This document shows, piece after piece, positions 6,732-12,826 of a DNA stretch of 14,685 nt (the stretch's first letter is position 1; the number at the start of each line of letters is the position of its first letter). The position numbers and the translations under genes are program-made. Origin of the DNA: JACQNR01 sp049515175 (GTDB lineage Bacteria; Acidobacteriota; Terriglobia; UBA7540); NCBI GenBank assembly GCA_049515175.1, contig JBEKUI010000093.1, forward strand, positions 1-14,685, in the 5' to 3' direction. The notes under the pieces are model-generated. The model was not told where the DNA came from. It saw only the letters and a program-made list of their open reading frames with translations, and did no database searches.

Positions 6732-6858
6732 TCAAATCCCCCTGCGAGGTGATCGGGGCGCACAATCCGCAAACCGGGCAGGCCACACGGCATGCTGTGC
6801 AGCCCGAAGATTCATGGATCGCCTCGAGTGGAATATCAAATATAACATGGATCGAACC
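6673..6858 (-). other. cysteine-rich open frame without a normal start, overlapping hemQ
   Basis: Between a TGA (6859-6861) and a TAA (6673-6675) the minus strand is open for 61 sense codons. It contains five cysteines in 14 residues, arranged C-x2-C-x3-C-x2-C-x2-C (GCTACRVACPVCGLCAP, codons from 6804 down to 6757). The flanking residues IFDIPLEAIHESS and ITSQGDLIERT look protein-like. There is no ATG, GTG or TTG before the cysteines. An ATG in the next frame (MLYLIF) lies just upstream, so a frameshift could join them. It may be a real small zinc-binding protein, a decayed gene, or chance. Confidence 0.3.
6738..6743 (-). promoter_or_regulatory. Shine-Dalgarno for the TTG start of hemQ
   Basis: AGGGGG on the minus strand, then ATTTGA, then TTG (6731-6729). 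A TGA stop directly precedes the TTG in frame, so this site decides the start. Confidence 0.65.
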
Positions 6859-6897
6859 TCAGGGCTTGCAGTCCGGACCAACTGGGGCGGGCCCGAG

Positions 6898-7542
6898 TCA
6901 ACTGCGAAGGTACTCAAGCAGCTTGCGGAAGGCTTCGCCGCGGTGCGAGACGGCGAATTTCTCCTTCGCGCTGAGCTCGGCGAAAGTCTTGCCGAGCGGG
7001 GGATAGAAGAAATAGGGGTCGTAGCCGAATCCGCCGGCGCCGCGCGGCGCATCGATGATCGTTCCGTCGGCGCGGCCCTCGACGACGGTGAGAATCTCCC
7101 CCTGCTGCGCCAACGCAATCACGCAAACGTAATGTGCGGCACGATGGGCCGGGGACGGTCCAGGACTTTCGACGGCGGAATTGTTTTCCGAGCGGCGCAA
7201 CTCGGCGAGGAGCTTCTGATTGTTGGCCTTATCGCTGGCGCCGGACCCGGCATAGCGCGCCGAATAGACCCCCGGCGCGCCCTTCAGGGCGTCGACGCAA
7301 ATCCCGGAGTCGTCGGCGAAGACAAGCTCCGTGGTGTGGAAGCTGTAGTGGACGGCCTTCTTGCGGGCATTTTCTTCGAAGGTGGAACCGTTTTCCACGC
7401 AAGGTGGAAGCTGGGAGAATCCGGGCAGCGCTTGGACCTCGATGCCGACCGCGTGTGCCGCGGTCTGGAACTCGCGCACTTTGCCGGGATTTGCCGAAGC
7501 GAGAAAGATGCTCTTGGTTTTCACTGGTTGGTCCGCGATCAA
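6898..7542 (-). CDS. rdgB: RdgB/HAM1 family XTP/dITP diphosphatase
   Basis: A 214-residue house-cleaning pyrophosphatase that hydrolyses dITP, XTP and related non-canonical purine triphosphates, keeping them out of DNA and RNA. The family motifs are all present: ASANPGKVREF (15-25), STFEENARKKA (53-63), FADDSGICVDALKGAPGVYS (75-94) with acidic metal ligands D77 and D78, GFGYDPYFFYPPLGKTFAEL (171-190), and EKFAVSHRGEAF (194-205). The start is a TTG at 7542 with no clear Shine-Dalgarno; a GTG six codons in is an alternative. It lies 40 bp after rph on the same strand, which suggests one transcript. The identification is firm; the start is uncertain. Confidence 0.95.
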   Translation of the reverse strand: MIADQPVKTKSIFLASANPGKVREFQTAAHAVGIEVQALPGFSQLPPCVENGSTFEENARKKAVHYSFHTTELVFADDSGICVDALKGAPGVYSARYAGSGASDKANNQKLLAELRRSENNSAVESPGPSPAHRAAHYVCVIALAQQGEILTVVEGRADGTIIDAPRGAGGFGYDPYFFYPPLGKTFAELSAKEKFAVSHRGEAFRKLLEYLRS

Positions 7543-7582
7543 TACGAGAAGAGAGTCATTCGCCGCGCCGCCGCACGCGTCG

Positions 7583-8368
7583 CTATTTCGCCGGCAGCTT
7601 CAGCTTGAGGATCGAATCTTGCAGGGCCACCAGTTGCTCGATGGCGGGCCGGGCGACGTCAATCATGCGATTGAGATCGTCCCGGCTGAAGGCCTGCTGT
7701 TCGGCCGTCGCCTGCACTTCCACCAACCGGCCAGAGCCTGTCATGACGATGTTCACATCCACATCCGCGTTCGAGTCCTCCGCATAGTCGAGATCGAGAA
7801 GAACCTCGCTTCCCACAATGCCCACGCTGATGGCTGCGACGGATTCTTTGAGCGGCAAGCGGGACAGGACCTTGTTCTCCACCAGCTTCTGAAGCGCCAG
7901 CCCGAGCGCTACAAACGAGCCGGTGATCGATGCCGTGCGAGTCCCGCCGTCGGCGCGGATTACGTCACAGTCGATGAAGATCGTCCGCTCGCCGAGGCGG
8001 TCCGTGTTGGTCACAGCCCGTAACGAGCGGCCAATCAGCCGCTGGATTTCCATCGTCCGACCGCCCTGGCGGCCGCGGGTCGCTTCGCGGGGTGTCCGGG
8101 AAGCCGTGGCGCGCGGGATCATGGCGTATTCGCTGGTGATCCAGCCCTTGCCCATGCCTTTCATGAAGGAGGGGACGGAGTCCTCAACCGAGGCGGTGCA
8201 GATGACCTGCGTTTCGCCCAGGCGGATCAGGACTGAACCTTCGGCGCTGCTGATGTGGTGCGGAAGGATTTCTACCGGGCGCAGTTCTCCGGCGGTTCGA
8301 TTATAGGACCGCATAAGCTTCCCGCCGGAATAGAGCAGGCCGCTGAGCGGCCGGGGTGTCGTGGCCAT
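7583..8368 (-). CDS. rph: ribonuclease PH
   Basis: A 261-residue phosphorolytic 3' exonuclease that trims the 3' end of tRNA precursors, normally a hexamer. Family motifs are GWITSEYAMIPRAT (75-88), RGRQGGRTMEIQRLIGR (98-114, with the phosphate-binding arginine region), CDVIRADGGTRTASITG (134-150), LDLDYAEDSNADVDVNIVMT (191-210) and GRLVEVQATAE (213-223). AGAGG lies just before the ATG at 8368; compared with standard RNase PH the N-terminus is about 18 residues longer, and an internal ATG (MRSYNRTAGELRP) marks the usual start. It lies 12 bp after the GerMN gene and 40 bp before rdgB. The same neighbours occur in Bacillus (gerM-rph-ysnA). The identification is firm. Confidence 0.97.
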   Translation of the reverse strand: MATTPRPLSGLLYSGGKLMRSYNRTAGELRPVEILPHHISSAEGSVLIRLGETQVICTASVEDSVPSFMKGMGKGWITSEYAMIPRATASRTPREATRGRQGGRTMEIQRLIGRSLRAVTNTDRLGERTIFIDCDVIRADGGTRTASITGSFVALGLALQKLVENKVLSRLPLKESVAAISVGIVGSEVLLDLDYAEDSNADVDVNIVMTGSGRLVEVQATAEQQAFSRDDLNRMIDVARPAIEQLVALQDSILKLKLPAK

Positions 8369-8380
8369 AGACCTCTTACG

Positions 8381-8980
8381 TTAGGGGTTCGGGGTGGCGC
8401 GCGTCAAGTCGGGGATCAGCACGTTGGACAAGTCCGCGTGGCCCTCCAAGGTATCAACGTCCTGCCCCTCCAGGAGGATTTTCACTTTCTTGACCGCCGG
8501 AACATTGGCCGCGATCGAATTCACAATCGAATCGACGGTGAGAGATTCCGCCGCAATGCCGGGCTTCAGCTCCTCCACGGATTGTTTGGAAAAATCCAGG
8601 TAAGCCGTGCCGTCCGTGGTAAGGAACACGGCGCGAATCGAGGCTGCCGGTGGCAGGGAACGGCTCAGGCCCTGGTGCGACCCTTCCACCAGGGCCAGAA
8701 TCACTTGCCGGACGCGGTCCGGGTCAGACGCCGCCCAGGAAATAAGGCGCTTCTCCTCGACCAGAGTGCCCTGTTCGAAGGAAGGGAAGTAGAGAGTCGC
8801 TGTTTGCTCGGGACTAGCGGGCTGGAGAGCCGCTTCACTGAGTTTCGTTCGCGCCACGTCCTCGGCGTGTTTCGCGGGGGGCTGGGGAGCGATGCCGCGC
8901 GCGAGGAATCGCAAGTAGATGGCGCCGCCCGCCATCGTGGCGAGCAGAATCACTAGCAGGATTTTCGCGCGTCGTGTCAT
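8381..8980 (-). CDS. membrane-anchored GerMN domain protein
   Basis: A 199-residue protein with one N-terminal membrane segment (about 5-26, KILLVILLATMAGGAIYLRF), so the rest is probably periplasmic. Residues 60-170 fit the GerMN domain: ATLYFPSFEQGTLVEEKRLI, then a helix ending LALVEGSHQGLSRSLPP, then the AYLDFSK strand. In spore formers GerM acts in cortex or peptidoglycan work. Here it starts only 3 bp after the stop of a cell-wall amidase gene, with a weak Shine-Dalgarno, so translation is probably coupled. No sporulation gene is visible, so a role in peptidoglycan turnover or assembly is inferred from the neighbour. The precise biochemical function of GerMN is not known from the sequence. 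Confidence 0.8.
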   Translation of the reverse strand: MTRRAKILLVILLATMAGGAIYLRFLARGIAPQPPAKHAEDVARTKLSEAALQPASPEQTATLYFPSFEQGTLVEEKRLISWAASDPDRVRQVILALVEGSHQGLSRSLPPAASIRAVFLTTDGTAYLDFSKQSVEELKPGIAAESLTVDSIVNSIAANVPAVKKVKILLEGQDVDTLEGHADLSNVLIPDLTRATPNP

Positions 8981-8983
8981 GAG

Positions 8984-10546
8984 CTATGGATTGCCACCTT
9001 GAAACGCTTCCAGCCCTGCGGCAATGGCGGTAGCCAACTGCTGCTGGAAGACGGGGCTGGTCAGCGCGCCCGAATCCTGGTCGGCATTCAGGCTTCCGAT
9101 TTCGATGGCCACAGACGGTCCATCGATGCTCCGCAAGCAGCGGACAGGTACTTCGGCCGCTTTATCAGCGCCGATGCCGGGAATCTGCGCGAACCTTGCC
9201 TGGAGCGCCTGGCCCAACTTGCGGCTCTGATCGAGATGGGCTCGGTAAACCAGGTTCCATGGAATCAACGAGGGCGGCGCCTCTGTGGAGTCACCCGCCG
9301 TGCCGCGATAAATGAACAATGCCACGCGGGGATTCGTATTCCCTAGATTTCCTGCGTGCAACGCGAGAAACGCCACAGGCCGCGCCGCGTTGGCCAGAAT
9401 TTCGCGCTGCTCAAAGCTCAAGGCGACATCCCCCGTGCGGGTAAGCTGCACGTGGTACTTGCGCGTCGCCAACAGCGCCAATCGCACGCGCGCGGCCCAT
9501 TGCAGAGTGAGGTCTTTCTCCAAAACGCCGTCCCGGGCTCGCGCCCCCGTGTCACTACCTCCGTGCGCAGGGTCGATGACGACCGTGGGCAGGGGAGGTC
9601 CCGGCGCCCCGGGAATGGGTTCTTCCGGGGCAGTGAGTACAACCGCGCCCGGTTCGGAACCCGCAGCGCCGCCGGCCTGGATTCCTGCTGCCGGCATCGG
9701 GGGCTGCGTGGCAGGGGGTTTCAGGACGTCAGCAAACAGGACTTTGCCGCCCTCGGCAAGAACCGGATAGAAGTTCAGCCCAGGCCCGCCGGGAGTGACC
9801 ACAAGCTTCGGAACGCCATCCTCGTCGTCGAACTGAACCTCAGTGATGTAAGGATTCTGAAAGTGGAAGCTTGTTTCCAGCGGCTGGACGGGTCGGTCGC
9901 CCAGATAGAGAAACCACTTCCCGTTGCTCGAAGCTGTCCGCAGAGCCACCTTGTCGCTGAACTGTACGGTCAGGCGTACTCCATTGCCGGCGAGGTCGAG
10001 CCGGAGGGAAAAAGTCAGGGGTTTGACGTCGCCCACGAAGATGCGGTTGGCTCCTACCTTGTACTCGACGACTCGGCCGGTCAGAGACGGCAAGGCGGCG
10101 GTCAGAAACTCCACGGGCACGAGCCATTGACTGCCCGGCCTGCGCACGGGGAGGCCTAGGGTCAGGCTCGTTTTTCCCAGCCGCACACGCTTCTCATCCA
10201 AGCGCAGTTCAAGCTCCGTCGTGTCGAACCACACCTTGAGGGTCGCGCGTTTCTCCTGGATGGCCCCAACCTTGCCGACCGCGTTGAGCACCGGCAGGAT
10301 GGGAAGATACTTGCTCTGATCGACAATTTGAACGGGGATGGCGGTCCGTGATGCCGGCTGGTAGATGAGGAAGGTATCGCTGCGCAACTGGCGGGAAGGC
10401 CACAGGAGAAATCCCACGGCCGCCAGAAGGCTCAGGAGGATGCAAAAACGGGTTCGTGCAGACTGCCGCCGGACTGTGATAACTCCCCACACGCTTTGGT
10501 CGCCTCTTGACTGGACCATCACTCGCCGCGTCGGGCGAGAGAGCAT
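8984..10546 (-). CDS. N-acetylmuramoyl-L-alanine amidase with N-terminal AMIN-type domains
   Basis: A 520-residue envelope enzyme that cuts the amide between muramic acid and the stem peptide. Order: membrane/signal segment (about 32-50); a copper-amine-oxidase-N-like region (57-165, with LPILPVLNAVG and WLVPVEFL); an AMIN-like beta domain (175-275); a Pro/Ala/Gly linker (276-320); and Amidase_3 (321-515). The zinc ligands are H328 (VVIDPAHGG), E343 (VLEKDLTL) and H397 (LALHAGN); the catalytic glutamate is E482 (VAIEIGSLN). So the active site looks complete. The ATG at 10546 has no good Shine-Dalgarno; a GTG at 10492 with AGAGG about 10 nt upstream is an alternative. It is the first gene of the amidase-gerM-rph-rdgB cluster and lies 93 bp after the diguanylate cyclase gene. 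Confidence 0.9.
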   Translation of the reverse strand: MLSRPTRRVMVQSRGDQSVWGVITVRRQSARTRFCILLSLLAAVGFLLWPSRQLRSDTFLIYQPASRTAIPVQIVDQSKYLPILPVLNAVGKVGAIQEKRATLKVWFDTTELELRLDEKRVRLGKTSLTLGLPVRRPGSQWLVPVEFLTAALPSLTGRVVEYKVGANRIFVGDVKPLTFSLRLDLAGNGVRLTVQFSDKVALRTASSNGKWFLYLGDRPVQPLETSFHFQNPYITEVQFDDEDGVPKLVVTPGGPGLNFYPVLAEGGKVLFADVLKPPATQPPMPAAGIQAGGAAGSEPGAVVLTAPEEPIPGAPGPPLPTVVIDPAHGGSDTGARARDGVLEKDLTLQWAARVRLALLATRKYHVQLTRTGDVALSFEQREILANAARPVAFLALHAGNLGNTNPRVALFIYRGTAGDSTEAPPSLIPWNLVYRAHLDQSRKLGQALQARFAQIPGIGADKAAEVPVRCLRSIDGPSVAIEIGSLNADQDSGALTSPVFQQQLATAIAAGLEAFQGGNP

Positions 10547-10639
10547 TCTATAGCAGCGCGATTCAAAGTCGCAATGAGCGGCCAGGGAGTTGTTTTGCGA
10601 ACTGAAGGGACAGAGGGCAACGAGAGGCGCAGAGGAAGG

Positions 10640-11455
10640 CTATCTTGCTTGTTTTCGAGCCTCTTTGGCGACGTACATTTCCTTGTCGGCCTCGGCAAGT
10701 GCCTGGTCGAGGGTCTGGCCGGGAGTCCATTGGGCGAGGCCGATGCTCAGGGAAAGCTCAAAATCCTGCAAATGGCCGGCGTGGTTCCAGTCTTCCACCG
10801 ATCGAGCGACGCGATTGGCGGCAATCGTGGCGCCTTCGATGGCCGAGTCGGCCAGAATAACCAGGAACTCGTCGCCGCCATAACGCACCACCGCATCCGA
10901 ACCGCGGACTGCGCCCTGCAGCATGGCCGCGATCTCGGCAATCACGAAATCGCCGGTGAGATGTCCGAAGCGGGTGTTGATGTCTTTGAATCGGTCCGTA
11001 TCGATCACCATGAAGGTGAGGGGTTTTTCCAGCCGGCGCGCCCGCGCCATATAGCGCGATGCCATGTCATCCAGCGCGCGGCGATTAAACACCTCGGTCA
11101 GCGGATCGGTGAACGACTGCAAGCGCACCAGCTCATTTTGGATGGAGGTGGAGATTACCGCCTCGCGCATCCGGCGCAGTTCCAGGCGGCGGGTGATCAT
11201 GTAAGTGTTGAAGATGACCAGCATCGTGGCCAGACCGACGAAGGCTTCGCGGGAGACAATGAATTCGAAATGGATCTTTCCTTCGTCCAGGATTACGGAG
11301 GGAAACAACAAGGCCAGAAACGCGGCGCCCACGAGGATCCCAGTGCCTGCCACGATCAGCCACATCTGCCAGTCGCGCTTCTCGAGCACGGCGAGCTGCT
11401 GGCTGACGCGCGAGACCACACTTTCAGATTGGCCTGCTGGATAGGAATCTGCCAT
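10640..11455 (-). CDS. membrane-bound diguanylate cyclase (GGDEF)
   Basis: A 271-residue inner-membrane protein with two predicted membrane helices (about 31-53 and 70-88), a coiled linker (90-113), and a GGDEF domain (about 114-268). It would make the second messenger c-di-GMP from two GTP. The active-site loop RYGGDEFLVIL (191-201) is intact, as are DPLTEVFNRRA (117-127) and DTDRFKDINTRFGH (152-165). The inhibitory I-site is also present: RGSD (184-187) lies five residues before GGDEF, so product feedback is expected. No EAL domain is attached and no separate sensor domain is seen apart from the short membrane part. The ATG at 11455 has AGGA 3 nt upstream. It has its own strong promoter. 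Its closeness to the amidase gene suggests, but does not prove, a cell-envelope link. Confidence 0.93.
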   Translation of the reverse strand: MADSYPAGQSESVVSRVSQQLAVLEKRDWQMWLIVAGTGILVGAAFLALLFPSVILDEGKIHFEFIVSREAFVGLATMLVIFNTYMITRRLELRRMREAVISTSIQNELVRLQSFTDPLTEVFNRRALDDMASRYMARARRLEKPLTFMVIDTDRFKDINTRFGHLTGDFVIAEIAAMLQGAVRGSDAVVRYGGDEFLVILADSAIEGATIAANRVARSVEDWNHAGHLQDFELSLSIGLAQWTPGQTLDQALAEADKEMYVAKEARKQAR

Positions 11456-11893
11456 TTATCCTGCCGTGAGGCGCCCCGATCGAAGCACCCCCAAGTCCCA
11501 CTCATCTAATATATCGGCTTGCGCGTAGTTGGCAATGAAGAAAAACTAAAATCACAGAATTTTTGTGCAGGGTCTAATCTCTTTGGTAAATATCATGTAT
11601 ATAAAGGAAATGAGCGAAGTTGCTGGAGTGACGCACGCCGATCGGGATTTTTCTTCATGTCCTGGGCGACGTTAATGCGGCGATGCGGAAACAGTCAGGA
11701 TGTTATGCGTCATGGTGGAGGCGCGGGTGGAATTTTCATGTGTTTTTAAGACACGTGAGTTGCAGGAGAACCGAAAAGCCCAAGCATCCTGCGAGGTTGA
11801 TTGGCGAACATGTCCGCGTTGACGCTGGCGCGGGCAGTAAAGTCATTGAGGCTCTTGATTGGCGGGTGGGATTTGTAGTAAAAATAATCCGAT
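11456..11893. other. 438-bp gene-free region between divergent diguanylate cyclase and crp-like genes
   Basis: I see no believable protein gene here; the open frames present have no family likeness and no good ribosome sites. The stretch 11521-11760 is noticeably more A/T-rich than the flanking genes. It holds the cyclase promoter (11508-11535) and a weaker candidate for the regulator gene, TTGATT (11855-11860) with an A/T-rich -10 region near 11876-11888. The 10-mer TTGATTGGCG occurs twice (11797-11806 and 11855-11864), the second copy overlapping that candidate -35. The region is large enough to hide a small RNA. Confidence 0.5.
11508..11535 (-). promoter_or_regulatory. sigma70-type promoter of the diguanylate cyclase gene
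   Basis: On the minus strand TTGCCA (11535-11530) and TATATT (11513-11508) are separated by 16 bp, each matching consensus at 5 of 6 bases. Transcription would start near 11501, about 45 nt before the ATG. Confidence 0.6.
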
Positions 11894-12562
11894 ATGAGGA
11901 TGGCAGCCGAAGCACCCAAGCGGACCTTACCTTTCAACCCAAAGACATTCCTCGCGAGAGTCAACGATGGGAGAAGTGTCGCGTCCTACCGGCGTAAGCA
12001 AGTGATCTTTTCGCAAGGCGATCCGGCGGACGCAGTGTTTTACGTTCAGGAAGGCCGAGTAAAGGTGACCGTGGTTTCCAAACAGGGGAAGGAAGCTATC
12101 GTGGCGCTTCTAGGGGCTGATGAGTTCTTCGGTGAAGGCTGCTTGGCCGGGCAGCCCTTACGCATGTCAACCGCCACGGCGACGGAAGACACAACAGTTC
12201 TTCGTCTCCGCAAGAAAGCCATGGTACGACTGCTGCACACCGACCCAAGATTCTCGGAGCTCTTCACGGCCTACCTGCTCTCCCGCAACATTCGATATGA
12301 AGAGGATCTGGTTGATCAACTTTTCAATTCCAGCGAGAAGAGGCTGGCTCGAGTTCTGCTTCTGCTTGCGCACTTTGGCAAGGAAGGCAAGCGGGAGCCA
12401 GTGATTCCGAAAATCAGCCAGGAAACCTTGGCGGGCATGATCGGGACAACCCGGTCGAGAGTCAGCCACTTCATGAACAAATTTCGCAAGCTTGGGTTCA
12501 TCAATTACAACGGCGGCTTACTGGTTCACAGTTCGCTCCTCAACATAGTCCTCTATGACTAG
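11894..12562 (+). CDS. Crp/Fnr family transcription regulator
   Basis: A 222-residue DNA-binding regulator. The N-terminal cyclic-nucleotide-type barrel spans about 28-120, with VIFSQGDPADAVFYVQEGRV (37-56) and FFGEGCLAGQPLR (78-90). E81 and R90 occupy the phosphate-binding positions of Crp, but the Crp serine after the arginine is Met here. A dimer helix follows (about 121-150). The winged helix-turn-helix is KISQETLAGMIGTTRSRVSH (173-192) plus FMNKFRKLGFI, with recognition helix about 185-200. There is no N-terminal cysteine cluster, so it is not an oxygen-sensing Fnr. No Shine-Dalgarno precedes the ATG at 11894, and the likely -10 region lies only a few bases upstream, so a leaderless message is possible. 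An ATG two codons in is an alternative start. The ligand and targets are unknown. Confidence 0.9.
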   Translation: MRMAAEAPKRTLPFNPKTFLARVNDGRSVASYRRKQVIFSQGDPADAVFYVQEGRVKVTVVSKQGKEAIVALLGADEFFGEGCLAGQPLRMSTATATEDTTVLRLRKKAMVRLLHTDPRFSELFTAYLLSRNIRYEEDLVDQLFNSSEKRLARVLLLLAHFGKEGKREPVIPKISQETLAGMIGTTRSRVSHFMNKFRKLGFINYNGGLLVHSSLLNIVLYD

Positions 12563-12628
12563 AGTCCACCCCTTGCGAATGCCTCAGGCCAACCAAGGCC
12601 CGAGTCGATTCCTGCCCATCATCTGAAA

Positions 12629-12763
12629 CGTAAGCAATATTGAACAGATTTTCGTCCCCGAACGTGGTACCCTGCCGGGGGCAGGGTTGAAGCAAACTGC
12701 TGGGCTCAGGGACGAAGACTTGACGGGCAATATTTCCCGGTCGAATGTTGATCGCTACTTACG
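12629..12763 (+). promoter_or_regulatory. structured leader, candidate riboswitch or attenuator before the radical SAM gene
   Basis: Stems nest within 135 nt. P1 is CGTAAG (12629-12634) with CTTACG (12758-12763). P2 is TTCGTCCC (12651-12658) with GGGACGAA (12709-12716). P3 inside it is ACCCTGCC (12669-12676) with GGCAGGGT (12680-12687). P4 is AGCA (12691-12694) with TGCT (12698-12701). P5 is GACGGG (12722-12727) with CCCGGTC (12736-12742), with one bulged G. All are Watson-Crick apart from the bulge. No cobalamin B12-box (GCCACTG) and no c-di-GMP riboswitch consensus is seen. Its position between two same-strand genes, ahead of a hidden ribosome site, suggests an RNA control element; this is an inference. 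Confidence 0.4.
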
Positions 12764-12801
12764 CGGCCTCAACTGCTTCTGAGATCGGCTCCTCCCCTCA
12801 A

Positions 12802-12816
12802 CTCCGTATACGGAGG
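12802..12816 (+). promoter_or_regulatory. hairpin that covers the radical SAM Shine-Dalgarno
   Basis: CTCCGTATACGGAG (12802-12815) is a perfect palindrome whose right arm holds most of GGAGG (12812-12816), 10 nt before the ATG at 12827. A second CCTCC at 12791-12795 could also pair with GGAGG. A separate AAGG (12820-12823) sits closer to the ATG. The layout fits translational control. Confidence 0.5.
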
Positions 12817-12826
12817 CGAAAGGCAA

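Noticed and set aside
6712..7608. 298-codon plus-strand frame across the hemQ start and rdgB
   Set aside because: It covers the complement of rdgB and an intergenic gap, with no motif or ribosome site.
11519..11749. 76-codon plus-strand frame in the long gap
   Set aside because: No Shine-Dalgarno, odd composition and no family likeness; it is kept as non-coding.
12629..12763. Known cobalamin or c-di-GMP-I riboswitch in the radical SAM leader
   Set aside because: There is no GCCACTG B12-box. The GCAAAC and GGGACG pieces recall the c-di-GMP-I aptamer, but the ACGCAAAGC segment and the tetraloop/receptor pattern are missing.
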